64,000 nt of DNA from Boseongicola sp. Its GTDB lineage: Bacteria; Pseudomonadota; Alphaproteobacteria; Rhodobacterales; Rhodobacteraceae. The DNA is taken from contig CP046179.1 of NCBI GenBank assembly GCA_014075275.1, positions 2,737,932 through 2,801,931 on the forward strand. The letters are read 5' to 3'. Under the pieces are notes generated by a model, which saw only the letters and a program-made list of their open reading frames with translations, did no database searches and had not been told where the DNA came from. Numbering within the stretch: the first letter of the stretch is position 1; each line of letters begins with the position of its first letter. Position numbers and translations under genes: made by a program. Below are positions 34,968 to 44,202 of the stretch, piece after piece.

Positions 34968-35999
34968 ATGGCCTATCCTGCAAGACAGTCCGTTCCCGGT
35001 CAGGACTTACGTCTCTCAATTGTTGTGCCTGTCTACAACGAGGAGGAAGTGCTGCCAAAGTTCCTGGATAAACTGGAAAAGGTGGCGGACGATATTAGGG
35101 CGCGTTTCGAACGTGTCGGGCATGTTGAAATCGTTTTCGTTGATGACGGCAGTACTGACGCGACTGTGGCGCAGATTCTGGCGCATTCGGCCCGCGCGCT
35201 TGATATTCGAATTGTCAAATTGTCCCGAAATTTCCGGAAAGACAACGCTTTGGCAGCTGGCCTTCGTCACAGCGAAGGCGATGCCGTAATCCCGATGGAT
35301 GTGGATCTTCAGGATCCGCCGGAAGTAATTGAAAAGATGGTCGCTGCCTGGCTAGACGGTGCAAGGGTCGTTAATGCAAAGCGCGCCTCGCGCGGAGAAG
35401 ACAAATTTCTGAAGCGAACAACCAGTGCCTGGTTTTACCGGGTCATCAATCGACTGTCGGAGTACCCTATCGAGCCAAATGTTGGAGATTTCCGGCTTTT
35501 CGATCGTCAGGTCGTGGACGTTTTAAATGACATGCCGGAGCGGGTGCGCTTTATGAAGGGTATTTTCGCCTGGGTTGGTTTCAGCCCTGTCACCGTAGAA
35601 TATGACCGGGTCGAAAGGGCAGGCGGGGTTGGAAAGTGGAATTACTGGAAACTCTGGAATTTCGCGCTTGATGGCATAACGGGTTCAACCACTCTGCCGA
35701 TCCGGGCCTGGACCTATTTCGGATTTTTCGTGGCGTTGCTGGCCGTGATTTTTGCCTCGTTTATTGTAGTCCGGACCCTTTTGTACGGCGTTGATGTGCC
35801 GGGTTATGCGTCGCTGATGGTGATCACGCTGTTTTTGGGTGCCTGTAACCTTATCGCGCTGGGGATGATGGGTGAATATATTGGGCGGCTCGCAATTGAG
35901 ACGAAAAAGCGTCCGATCTACGTCGTTGAAGAAGTGATCGAGCACAGAAGCAATCAGTCAGAACTCGTCCATTCGCAGGAATCTCCGAGGCAAGTATGA
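34968..35999 (+). CDS. GtrB/DPM1-like glycosyltransferase family 2
   Basis: A 343-residue GT2 enzyme that transfers a sugar from a nucleotide donor to polyprenyl phosphate. The catalytic domain has VVPVYNEEEVL, VDDGSTDATV and MDVDLQDPPE; two C-terminal helices (TYFGFFVALLAVIFASFIVV and LMVITLFLGACNLIALGMM) anchor it in the inner membrane. The ATG at 34968 matches the GT2 start (an earlier ATG at 34791 lies inside gtrA). It makes the lipid-linked sugar that GtrA would flip and the GT39-like protein on the other strand would transfer. Confidence 0.92.
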   Translation: MAYPARQSVPGQDLRLSIVVPVYNEEEVLPKFLDKLEKVADDIRARFERVGHVEIVFVDDGSTDATVAQILAHSARALDIRIVKLSRNFRKDNALAAGLRHSEGDAVIPMDVDLQDPPEVIEKMVAAWLDGARVVNAKRASRGEDKFLKRTTSAWFYRVINRLSEYPIEPNVGDFRLFDRQVVDVLNDMPERVRFMKGIFAWVGFSPVTVEYDRVERAGGVGKWNYWKLWNFALDGITGSTTLPIRAWTYFGFFVALLAVIFASFIVVRTLLYGVDVPGYASLMVITLFLGACNLIALGMMGEYIGRLAIETKKRPIYVVEEVIEHRSNQSELVHSQESPRQV

Positions 36000-36608
36000 G
36001 AGTTAGTTGGGTTTTTTTGCTGGACGCCTGTAAGCGCATGATCGGGATAAATGGAAATTGCCGATGCATTCAAAGCAACAAGGCAACGACGCAGCAACTT
36101 GCGGGTAGTCTGTTTCCCTAAGATCTCGAAGAAAATGGTGGTGGACGCAGTCCACATCGAAACCGTCTCAGCCGGAAATTCACTGATTTTCGGGGAAAAG
36201 CAGGGGGAAATTAAAAAGCGAACTGGTTTCGAGGCTGTTAGGGCAAAATCTGCGAGGAGGCCGGCCGCAATCAGAGGGTTTTAGCCCGTTTCCTTGTTTT
36301 CGAATAACAGGGATAACTATCAGCGGAACAGAGAAAGAATACCGAAGTACAGGCAATAAGATGGGGCGAGCAGGGTAGGCTGTTAACTTTTGAATGACCC
36401 ACCCACGAGGATCGAACCGGTCGTTACAAGACATGGTATTTTCGTATTGCGGTCATTAGTGCATCGTGCAGTGAAAGACGGCCTTGAGCCCGTAACAGAC
36501 ACTAGCGCGTCGACACACTTCGCAGATACGGAATTGGCCCTATGCGGCGCGCGAAGTTGGTCCTTCGCATTTTCGCGCCACCAAGTATTTAGGGTCTGGG
36601 AGAAGGAC
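36000..36608. other. gene-poor region upstream of the SLC13 transporter
   Basis: About 600 bp with no convincing gene. The SLC13 frame stays open back to 36390 but that part is not protein-like and lacks a start signal. GGATCGAACC at 36409-36418 resembles a tRNA B box read on the minus strand, but no full cloverleaf can be built. The transporter promoter is presumably here. The G+C content is lower than in the flanking genes. Confidence 0.4.
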
Positions 36609-38498
36609 ATGGAAATACCGACGCTGACTTATGAGATGATAGCGGTACTGTGCCTGCTTTCTTTCACAGTCTTTCTCTTTGTCAGCGAAATAGTGCGGAT
36701 CGACCTTGCCGCCATTCTGGTTATGGTCCTGCTCGGAGCACTCAGCAATGTTCCGGGGTTGGGCAATCTCGCGGATACTTCACAGCTTTTCGCAGGGTTT
36801 TCGTCAAATGCCGTTATGTCCATTATTGCCGTGATGATCCTTGGCGCCGGGCTCGACAAGACGGGATTGATGTCAAAAGTAGCTGCGGCAATCCTCAAAC
36901 ACGGCGGTACGACGGAAACACGGATCATACCCATCGTCTCAACCACCGTCGGCTTTATCAGTTCTTTCATGCAGAACGTCGGCGCGGCAGCGCTTTTTTT
37001 GCCGGTGGTCAGCCGTATTTCAGCACGGACGGAAATTCCCATGAGCCGTTTGTTGATGCCCATGGGGTTCTGCGCGATTTTGGGCGGCACGATTACCATG
37101 GTTGGGTCTTCGCCGCTGATCCTTCTGAATGACCTGATCGTCTCGGCCAATGAGACATTGCCAGCTGACCAACAGATGGAAACGTTCGGCTTGTTTTCTG
37201 TCACGCCCATCGGTGTGATGCTGGTGCTGACAGGTGTTCTGTATTTCGTGATATTTGGCCGCTGGGTCCTCCCAGCGCAGCGTGGGCGCGGAGAGGATGC
37301 AAGCTCTGCCCGTTCCATGCAAACATTCATCGAAAACACCTATGGGCTCCGCGCTGATATGTTCGAAGTGCGCATTCCGGAAGGGTCGATCATCATTGGA
37401 CAAACCCTTTCGGATCTCATGGTCGCCCATCACATGTATATCCTCGGTTCTTCGTACCGCGGGCACAAAGTCATCGCACCCATGGCAGACACGACAATCG
37501 AGGCACCAGCGCGGCTCGCTATTCTTGGCCTGCGCCGGGTGGTTCAGGAAGAATTCGCAGAACCATATGGATTGGAAATATTGCCACAGCTGGATGTTTT
37601 TGCCGATGATTTTGCGGCTACGCAATCGGGCGTGGCCGAGGTTGTCATTCCGCCTGGGTCTTCAGTGATTGGTCAGACACCGATCGACCTACGCCTCAGG
37701 CAGACACTTGGGTTGTCATTGCTGGCTATTCACCGTGGCGAAGAGACCTTGAGCCATGTTGAAACTGAAGACCACAAGGCGACACATATTGGGCAGGTTC
37801 CGTTACAAGCTGGCGACACTGCTGTGGTTCATGTGCAGTGGGATTGGCTGACTCAGCTGAAGTCCAACAAAGATTTTGTCGTGGTAACATCCGACTTTCC
37901 ACAGGAAGAGCTAAGGCCCCATAAAGTCGGTTGGGCATTGGTCTTTTTTGCATTGGCGATCGGATTAATTTTGTTTTCTGATTTGCGCTTGTCGTTATGC
38001 CTTTTGGTTGGCGCCGTCGGGATGGTTTTGAGTCGGGTTTTGTCGATTGACGAAGCCTATGAATCGATCAGCTGGAGTACGGTTTTCCTGCTCGCCTCGC
38101 TGATCCCGTTGGGGCAAGCGGTGCAAAATACCGGTACAGCGGGCTGGATCGCGGCGCATGTGCTGGACCTTCTGGATGGATGGCCGCTGTGGTCATTGCA
38201 GGCCGGTTTGGCCATTCTTGCAACAGCGTTCACACTGGTAATGTCAAATGTGGGCGCGACTGTTCTGCTGGTGCCGCTGGCAGTTTCAATTGCTGTTTCT
38301 GCGGGCGGTAACCCGGCAGTATTTGCCTTGACCGTGGCAATCTCGACGTCAAATTCTTTCCTTATTCCAACCCATCAAGTGAATGCACTGATCATGGGGC
38401 CAGCAGGGTATAGGGTCATCGATTTCGTCCGCTCTGGTGGGATCATGACGCTACTATTTCTCATCGTGTCCATGACCGGTCTGTCACTCTTTTTCTGA
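36609..38498 (+). CDS. SLC13/DASS family permease with RCK_C domains
   Basis: A 629-residue transporter of the sodium/sulfate-dicarboxylate (SLC13) group. The membrane part is split into an N-terminal half (about 8-215) and a C-terminal half (about 420-629), with SLC13-typical SFMQNVGAAALFLPV and MSNVGATVLLVPLAV. Between them are two TrkA-C (RCK_C) domains (about 245-410) of the GSIIIGQTLSDL and GSSVIGQTPIDL type. Such proteins import sulfate, di/tricarboxylates or related anions. GGGAG lies 6 bp before the ATG. It stands alone, convergent with the LacI gene. Confidence 0.9.
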   Translation: MEIPTLTYEMIAVLCLLSFTVFLFVSEIVRIDLAAILVMVLLGALSNVPGLGNLADTSQLFAGFSSNAVMSIIAVMILGAGLDKTGLMSKVAAAILKHGGTTETRIIPIVSTTVGFISSFMQNVGAAALFLPVVSRISARTEIPMSRLLMPMGFCAILGGTITMVGSSPLILLNDLIVSANETLPADQQMETFGLFSVTPIGVMLVLTGVLYFVIFGRWVLPAQRGRGEDASSARSMQTFIENTYGLRADMFEVRIPEGSIIIGQTLSDLMVAHHMYILGSSYRGHKVIAPMADTTIEAPARLAILGLRRVVQEEFAEPYGLEILPQLDVFADDFAATQSGVAEVVIPPGSSVIGQTPIDLRLRQTLGLSLLAIHRGEETLSHVETEDHKATHIGQVPLQAGDTAVVHVQWDWLTQLKSNKDFVVVTSDFPQEELRPHKVGWALVFFALAIGLILFSDLRLSLCLLVGAVGMVLSRVLSIDEAYESISWSTVFLLASLIPLGQAVQNTGTAGWIAAHVLDLLDGWPLWSLQAGLAILATAFTLVMSNVGATVLLVPLAVSIAVSAGGNPAVFALTVAISTSNSFLIPTHQVNALIMGPAGYRVIDFVRSGGIMTLLFLIVSMTGLSLFF

Positions 38499-38604
38499 CC
38501 TGTTTCAATTGGAGATTTGGTAACACCAATTTTGCACAGGCTGCCGAAGAGTGCAGCTACATGCCGGTCGTTCATTAATTTAATGCCTAAACTTACACGG
38601 CCAA

Positions 38605-39624
38605 TTACGGGTGATTTAGAATGCTAGTTTGCCGAACAATGAGCTCTGGCACGACCAATTCCCCAGTTGCCTCCGAATTAGTTGATGTAATCCGCCCCGC
38701 TATCGTTGCCGCGGCTTTTGTGCCGATTTGGCGGGCTGGTATGCGGACCGTCGTAAGCGCGGGTTCAAAGTCGCTTGAGCCTTTGAAGTCACCGATCCCC
38801 GTCACCGACATAGCTTTGGGAACGTCCAGACCCACTTTGGAAAGAGCGTGCAACGCGCCCCATGCCAACACATCGTTCCCGCAAATCAAAGCAGATGGCA
38901 TGTCGTCTTGCGCCAACATTTGCAGCACCGCGTCCTTTGCGGCGCCGACGCTATAGGGCGTTTGCAAATCCCAATGCTCAGGGATGTGAACGTCAAAATA
39001 GGCAAGCGCGGCCTCGACACCCTGACGCCGTTGCGTGGCGCGGTCGTTGCCCTCCAGCGGTGGGAACAGACCAGCGACGCGTTTGTGATTGAGGTGCCCA
39101 ACGTGTTCGCCGATCAACCGGCCTGCCTGAAAATTATCGGACCCGATGCAGGGAAACTCTGACGTTGCCGAGTAGTTCCAGAGCAAAACTGTTGGAATGT
39201 CCTGACTGGTCAGAAGTTGAAAAGTTTCGTCTTCATGCTCGATCCCGATGAGCGCCATACCATCCACACGGTGTTCAAGCATTTTGCGACAAAGCGCATA
39301 TTCGCGTTGCAGGTCATAACCATGCGAAGCCAACAGGATTGTGAACCCGAATTCCTCGATGGATTCCGAGAAACTCTGGATCAGTTCAGCAAAGATGGCA
39401 TGGTCGACCGTTGGCACGATCAAACCCACGGTGCCGCTGCGAATGCCATGAATAGTTTGTGCCGCGCGATTGCGAATATAGCCAAGCCGACGCACCGCGT
39501 TATCGATCTTCTTGCGAGTCGACGCTTTGACAAGTTCGGGGTGGTTGAAGCTACGAGATACGGTTGACGGCGACACGCGCGCGGCCTTTGCCACGGCGAT
39601 AATATCTGACTTTTTATCTTTCAT
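38605..39624 (-). CDS. LacI family transcriptional regulator
   Basis: A 339-residue LacI-type regulator. The helix-turn-helix and hinge are DIIAVAKAARVSPSTVSRSFNHPELVKASTRK (residues 7-38) and a periplasmic-binding-like ligand domain follows. It runs divergently from tctABC and the (sulfo)acetaldehyde dehydrogenase operon, so it probably controls that operon and its own gene. The inducer would be the imported carboxylate or sulfonate. Confidence 0.92.
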   Translation of the reverse strand: MKDKKSDIIAVAKAARVSPSTVSRSFNHPELVKASTRKKIDNAVRRLGYIRNRAAQTIHGIRSGTVGLIVPTVDHAIFAELIQSFSESIEEFGFTILLASHGYDLQREYALCRKMLEHRVDGMALIGIEHEDETFQLLTSQDIPTVLLWNYSATSEFPCIGSDNFQAGRLIGEHVGHLNHKRVAGLFPPLEGNDRATQRRQGVEAALAYFDVHIPEHWDLQTPYSVGAAKDAVLQMLAQDDMPSALICGNDVLAWGALHALSKVGLDVPKAMSVTGIGDFKGSSDFEPALTTVRIPARQIGTKAAATIAGRITSTNSEATGELVVPELIVRQTSILNHP

Positions 39625-39657
39625 ATCAATCGCCTATCTACGAAAACTCTGTCGAAA

Positions 39658-39685
39658 ATGAAAACATTTGCATTACTATTTTCAT
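39658..39685. promoter_or_regulatory. candidate LacI-family operator
   Basis: ATGAAAA (39658-39664) and TTTTCAT (39679-39685) form a 7-bp inverted repeat with a 14-bp spacer. It lies in the 109-bp gap between the LacI gene and the TctA start. The spacing is longer than usual for LacI sites, and a short symmetric core is not obvious, so this is tentative. Confidence 0.4.
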
Positions 39686-39733
39686 CCCATAGTCTGATTG
39701 GTCAACCCTTGACGGGTGTGGGAGGAAATTGCG

Positions 39734-41260
39734 TTGGAATTTTTGGCCTACTTTGGCGATGTGTTTTCACCGATAAATTTTGGGTTGCTTTTGATCGGCA
39801 CGATCGGGGGGCTAATACTCGGCGCGACGCCTGGTCTGTCGCCCACCATGGCCGTGGCTCTTTTGATCCCGTTCACGTTCCGACTTGAACCTGCACAGGG
39901 CCTCATTTTGCTGGGAGCGGCCTATACATCGACGGTGGCCGGCGGTGCGGTGAGTGCGATCCTGCTGAAAATTCCAGGGGCACCGGCGAATATCGCAACA
40001 ACGCTCGATGGTCATACAATGGCGCAGCAAGGGCACGGCGCGAAGGCGTTGCAGCTTTCGTTCATCGCTTCGGCAATTGGTGGTGTGTTTGGTGTCTTAC
40101 TTTTGATTTTCCTGACACCAATGCTTGCACAATGGGCGCTGGCGTTCGGACCCTCGCATTTGTTCTGGCTGGCGATTTTGGGCGTAACGGTGATTGGCTC
40201 GCTTGATTCCAGTTCCGTTGTGAAAGGGCTATTGTCGGGCTGCATCGGGCTTTGGCTGGCGACGATTGGCTTTGATGACATCATGGGCGCACAGCGTTTC
40301 ATTTTTCATTCAAGTGTTTCTGGAGGCATTAACGTCATTCCGGCTTTGATCGGCCTCTTTGCGATCCCGCAGGTCATCACAATGTTCGCCAAGGGTCGTC
40401 AATCCGTAGATGCGGAAGTGCTGAAGGTTGAAAAGCACCCAATCAAGGACGCGTTTTGTGAGGTTTTCCGCCGTGGAAGGGCCCTGACGATCGGTACGCT
40501 GACTGGGTCGATCATCGGGCTGATCCCGGGCGTTGGCGGTCAAATTGCCGGATTGGTTGCTTATGACCAATCCAAGAAGTTGAGCCCCGAGCGTGACAAG
40601 TTTGGCACCGGCCACAGCGAAGGTGTGATTGCCGCCGAAAGCGCGAATAATGCCATGGTCGGCCCCTCGCTTGTTCCTTTGCTGACGCTTTCGATCCCTG
40701 GTTCGCCCACTGCGGCGGTTCTGCTCGGTGGCTTATTAATTCACGGTATCTTCCCGGGCAGCGATCTGTTCGACAACTACCCCGATGTTGCATGGACATT
40801 CATCAACTCCATGCTGATCGGCCAGATCCTGATGTGCATCTTTGGGCTCTATGTGGCTGGACTCGCCGCGCGCGTCGCGCAGGTGCCGAACGCGGTGATG
40901 GCCGCTGTAGTTCTGGGCCTTGCAGTCTTCGGAAGCTACTCCGTCCAAAATTCGATGGGCGATGTCTATGTGATGATGGCGCTTGGAACCGGCATGTATT
41001 TTCTTGAGCGCTTTGGCTTTTCAGCCGCTCCGCTGGTGCTTGGACTGATCCTTGGACCGATTGCAGAAGCGAACTTTATCCAGGGCAGCATGATCGCGAA
41101 TGCAACATCCAGCGTAGGCCAGTATTTCTTCACCGGGCCTCTGAACCTGACCCTGATCATCATCGTTGTAGCCTCGGTCGGCTATTCGGTTTGGATGGAG
41201 CTTCGCAGCCGACGCTACACCACCAAGGACGACGCTATTGAAAAAGAAGAGGCGTTGTGA
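39734..41260 (+). CDS. tctA: tripartite tricarboxylate transporter large permease TctA
   Basis: A 508-residue permease of the tripartite tricarboxylate transporter family with 11-12 helices. The TctA hallmarks are GLLLIGTIGGLILGATPGLSP near the N-terminus and GVGGQIAGLVAYDQSK near residue 270. A TTG at 39734 is chosen because GGAGG at 39721-39725 is spaced 8 bp from it; a GTG at 39716 would place that ribosome site inside the gene. First gene of the operon tctA-tctB-tctC-dehydrogenase-ligase. Confidence 0.92.
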   Translation: MEFLAYFGDVFSPINFGLLLIGTIGGLILGATPGLSPTMAVALLIPFTFRLEPAQGLILLGAAYTSTVAGGAVSAILLKIPGAPANIATTLDGHTMAQQGHGAKALQLSFIASAIGGVFGVLLLIFLTPMLAQWALAFGPSHLFWLAILGVTVIGSLDSSSVVKGLLSGCIGLWLATIGFDDIMGAQRFIFHSSVSGGINVIPALIGLFAIPQVITMFAKGRQSVDAEVLKVEKHPIKDAFCEVFRRGRALTIGTLTGSIIGLIPGVGGQIAGLVAYDQSKKLSPERDKFGTGHSEGVIAAESANNAMVGPSLVPLLTLSIPGSPTAAVLLGGLLIHGIFPGSDLFDNYPDVAWTFINSMLIGQILMCIFGLYVAGLAARVAQVPNAVMAAVVLGLAVFGSYSVQNSMGDVYVMMALGTGMYFLERFGFSAAPLVLGLILGPIAEANFIQGSMIANATSSVGQYFFTGPLNLTLIIIVVASVGYSVWMELRSRRYTTKDDAIEKEEAL

Positions 41261-41724
41261 TGACTGATCTTCCTCGCGTTCAGCATATCATTGCCAGTGG
41301 CCTTGTTGCGGCGGTGGGCGTTGCCGTGGCTTTTGTCAGCTATACGCAGGAACCGGCTGCTGCGTTCCTGTTTCCAAGGTTGATTTCGACTGTCTTTGTC
41401 GTGCTTGCGCTATGGACTTTTGGAAAGGCCATCTTGGGGCGCACGAAGGTTGGCAACGGGTTGGACCTTCAATCCATGCGGAACATCCTGCCCGGTCTCA
41501 TTGTGGCTTTGGTGTTTGTCTATTGGGCCGCGAAAGGCCTTGGCTTCTACACAGCCTCAACAATCGTCTTTTTCATTCTTTTGTCGCTTTACGATCCGGC
41601 TCCTCACACCGAGGCCAAAAGCTGGATCAAGCGCGCAGCAATCACCGCCGGTTTTCTGGCGGTCATGTATGGTCTCTTTGCGGGGCTTTTGAACGTGTTC
41701 ACACCGCGAGAGATATTTTTCTGA
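41257..41724 (+). CDS. tctB: tripartite tricarboxylate transporter small permease TctB
   Basis: A 155-residue protein with four hydrophobic helices and the FPRLISTVFVVLAL segment typical of TctB. It is the small membrane subunit of the transporter. It overlaps tctA by 4 bp and is followed 40 bp later by the binding protein. Confidence 0.88.
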   Translation: MMTDLPRVQHIIASGLVAAVGVAVAFVSYTQEPAAAFLFPRLISTVFVVLALWTFGKAILGRTKVGNGLDLQSMRNILPGLIVALVFVYWAAKGLGFYTASTIVFFILLSLYDPAPHTEAKSWIKRAAITAGFLAVMYGLFAGLLNVFTPREIFF

Positions 41725-41764
41725 ACCGCAATGGCGGCAGATCAACCCTAGGGAGGAGAAACCC

Positions 41765-42733
41765 ATGAAGAAACTGATAGCAGCAGCCTCGATGGCGCTG
41801 ATGACAATGACAGGCAGTGCACTTGCCGATGGTCACGATAATTTCCCCGAACGCCCGATTATGCTGATGGTAAGCTATGGCGCTGGCGGAGCCACCGATT
41901 TTCAGGCGCGTATCGTGACGATGACCGCCGGGAACGAAGACGCATTGGGCATGCCCATTGCCATCATCAACAAGCCCGGTGCTGGTGGTCGTGTTGGCTG
42001 GAATTGGTTTTCGACCCAGGCCGAGGCAGATGGTTACACATTAGGCGCATACAACATACCGCACTTTATCGCCCAATCGATTGAAGGCGGAGTTGATTAC
42101 TCGGCAGAAAGTTTTGAGCCGATTGCAAACTGGGGCGCTGACCCTGCTGTGTTCGTCGTGGCTGCTGACAGCGATTTCAATTCAATGAACGACGTCGTCG
42201 ACTATGCAAAAGCCAACCCCGGCAAACTGACCTTTTCGGGCGCAGGTCTTTTCGTCGGCCACCACATTGCGGCGCTTCAGCTTGAAAAGGCTGCCGGTGT
42301 GAAGCTGGCGTATATCCCGAACAACAAAGGCGGTGCAGGCGCAATGAAGGCCGTGATCGCTGGCGAAGTTCTTGGCGGTGTTAACAATTTGTCGGATGCC
42401 TTCCGTGCGCGTGAAGCCGGGAATGTCAAAATCCTTGGCGTCTTCGATCTTGAGCGCAACGACTTCATGACGGACGTTCCGACTCTGGCCGAGCAAGGCT
42501 TTGACATCGACAACGCCAGCGTCAACTTCCGTGGAGTGATGGTGCCTAAGGGCACACCTCAGCCGATCATCGATAAGCTGGCCGAGATTGTTCCAACAAT
42601 GTTTGGGAACGGCCGTGTTGCGGGCAAGATGAAAGCAGGCGGATCGCCCATGCACATCATGACACGTGACGAAGTGCTGGCGATGTGGGCCGCACGAGAA
42701 GAGACCTTGAAGGGCCTACTTGCCGGTCTTTAA
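41765..42733 (+). CDS. tctC: TctC-type substrate-binding protein
   Basis: A 322-residue periplasmic binding protein (Bug/TctC family). A signal peptide (MKKLIAAASMALMTMTGSALA) precedes FPERPIMLMVSYGAGGATD, which is the typical Bug ligand-binding start. YIPNNKGGAGAMKAVIAGEV is another conserved stretch. GGGAGGAGAAACCC lies just before the ATG. Bug proteins bind small carboxylates; the partner enzymes suggest a sulfonate or short carboxylate here. Confidence 0.92.
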   Translation: MKKLIAAASMALMTMTGSALADGHDNFPERPIMLMVSYGAGGATDFQARIVTMTAGNEDALGMPIAIINKPGAGGRVGWNWFSTQAEADGYTLGAYNIPHFIAQSIEGGVDYSAESFEPIANWGADPAVFVVAADSDFNSMNDVVDYAKANPGKLTFSGAGLFVGHHIAALQLEKAAGVKLAYIPNNKGGAGAMKAVIAGEVLGGVNNLSDAFRAREAGNVKILGVFDLERNDFMTDVPTLAEQGFDIDNASVNFRGVMVPKGTPQPIIDKLAEIVPTMFGNGRVAGKMKAGGSPMHIMTRDEVLAMWAAREETLKGLLAGL

Positions 42734-42745
42734 GGAAACCTCAAA

Positions 42746-42774
42746 TGCCGCCCTGTCCTTGCGCCGGGGCGGCA
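42746..42774 (+). promoter_or_regulatory. intercistronic stem-loop after tctC
   Basis: An 8-bp stem, TGCCGCCC (42746-42753) with GGGCGGCA (42767-42774), closes a 13-nt loop in the gap between tctC and the dehydrogenase. No T-run follows. It probably stabilises the tctABC message and lowers expression of the enzymes downstream. Confidence 0.5.
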
Positions 42775-42798
42775 CCTCATACTTGAAAGTTTTCCAAA

Positions 42799-44202
42799 AT
42801 GAACGTCCCTGACGCCATTTCCGAAATTGATGCGATTGTTTCCCGCGCTCAGAGAGCACAAGAAGACTATGCGCAGAACGGGTCACAGGCGCGCTATGAT
42901 ATGGCAGCACAAGCGGCCGGATGGGCAATCATGCAGCCCGAACGGAACCGCGAACTTGCTGAACTGGCGGTTGGCACGACTGGTTTGGGCAATGTGCCCG
43001 ACAAAATTACAAAGAACCATCGCAAGACGCTTGGCCTGTTGCGCGATGTTCAGGAAGTCGCGACCTTCGGTATCATCCGCGATGACATGAAAAACGGTAT
43101 CACTGAAATTGCGCGCCCCATGGGTGTCATTGGGGCGATTGTACCTTCCACCAACCCCGCCGCCACCCCAGCAAACAACATTATCAACGCTTTGAAATGC
43201 GGGAATGCCATTGTGGTGGCACCGTCGCCCAAGGGCGTGCCCTCATGCGAGCGGCTTCTTCAGTTCATTCACAACGAATTCGCCAAGATAGGAGAAAATC
43301 CTGAGCTTGTGCAAATGATCCCGGCGCCCGGGTCCAAAGAGAAAACCCAGCGCCTGATGGAGGTCTGCGACAAGGTGATTGCGACGGGCAGCCAGAACAA
43401 CGTCCACCGCGCCCAGACCTGCGGAACTCCTGCAGTTGCGGTGGGTGCGGGCAACGTCACAGTGATCGTCGACGAGACTGCCTATCTGGATGCCGCCGCA
43501 CAGAAAATTCGCGCGTCCAAAACCTTTGACAACGCGACGTCCTGTTCGTCGGAAAATGCAGTTGTGGTGATTGACGCCGTGTATGACGCTTTCGTCGAGG
43601 CGATGGCCCGAGCGGGCGGTGCACTTGTCGACGACGAAGACGCGATCGTGGCCCGGCTTTGGCCTGACGGCCATTTGAATCGTGAGGTGATTGCCCAAGA
43701 TGCCGATAAGATGATCGATGCGCTGGGGTTGACTGGGAAAGTGCCCGAAGACACGGCCTATATCGCTGTGCCGACCTCCGGGATAGGTCAAGACCATCCT
43801 TTGAGCGGTGAGAAACTCAGTCGCGTTCTCGCGCTCTATAGGGCTGCTGATTTTCAGGACGCTGTTGCTATCACCAACAGGATTCAGCGTTTCCAGGGCG
43901 CCGGTCACTCGGTTGGGTTGCATAGCGCGGACGAGGCGCGTGCAATGCATCTTGCCCGAACCATTCCAACAAGCCGCATCATCGTCAATCAGGCGCATAC
44001 ATTCGCAACGGGCGGGGCTTTCACAAATGGTATGCCGTTTTCTTTAAGCATGGGCTGCGGCGCCTGGGGTGGAAATGCAGTCGACGACAACGTGCACTGG
44101 AAGCACTTCCTGCAAACTACGAAGATCGTGCGCGAAATCCCAGCGCGCGAACCGTCGCTTGACGACATTTTTGCAAGCTACTGGCAGGAGGCCGGGCAGT
44201 GA
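42799..44202 (+). CDS. acylating aldehyde dehydrogenase (sulfoacetaldehyde dehydrogenase-like)
   Basis: A 467-residue CoA-acylating aldehyde dehydrogenase. The catalytic cysteine is Cys249 in DNATSCSSENAVVV, and PSTNPAATPANNIINALKCGNAIVVAPSPKG is the conserved NAD/CoA region. It resembles SauS of Cupriavidus, which reduces sulfoacetyl-CoA to sulfoacetaldehyde; EutE/PduP-type acetaldehyde dehydrogenases are the alternative. An acyl-CoA ligase follows with a 4-bp overlap, which is the SauS-SauT order. No sulfoacetaldehyde acetyltransferase (xsc) is present in the window. Confidence 0.85.
   Translation: MNVPDAISEIDAIVSRAQRAQEDYAQNGSQARYDMAAQAAGWAIMQPERNRELAELAVGTTGLGNVPDKITKNHRKTLGLLRDVQEVATFGIIRDDMKNGITEIARPMGVIGAIVPSTNPAATPANNIINALKCGNAIVVAPSPKGVPSCERLLQFIHNEFAKIGENPELVQMIPAPGSKEKTQRLMEVCDKVIATGSQNNVHRAQTCGTPAVAVGAGNVTVIVDETAYLDAAAQKIRASKTFDNATSCSSENAVVVIDAVYDAFVEAMARAGGALVDDEDAIVARLWPDGHLNREVIAQDADKMIDALGLTGKVPEDTAYIAVPTSGIGQDHPLSGEKLSRVLALYRAADFQDAVAITNRIQRFQGAGHSVGLHSADEARAMHLARTIPTSRIIVNQAHTFATGGAFTNGMPFSLSMGCGAWGGNAVDDNVHWKHFLQTTKIVREIPAREPSLDDIFASYWQEAGQ

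Noticed and set aside
36390-36480. tRNA-like B box (GGATCGAACC on plus strand) before the SLC13 gene
   Set aside because: The T-stem has mismatches and no acceptor or D-arm partner can be found within 100 bp, so no cloverleaf forms.
39716-39733. GTG start of tctA at 39716
   Set aside because: It would put the best ribosome site (GGAGG, 39721-39725) inside the gene; TTG 39734 is spaced correctly.
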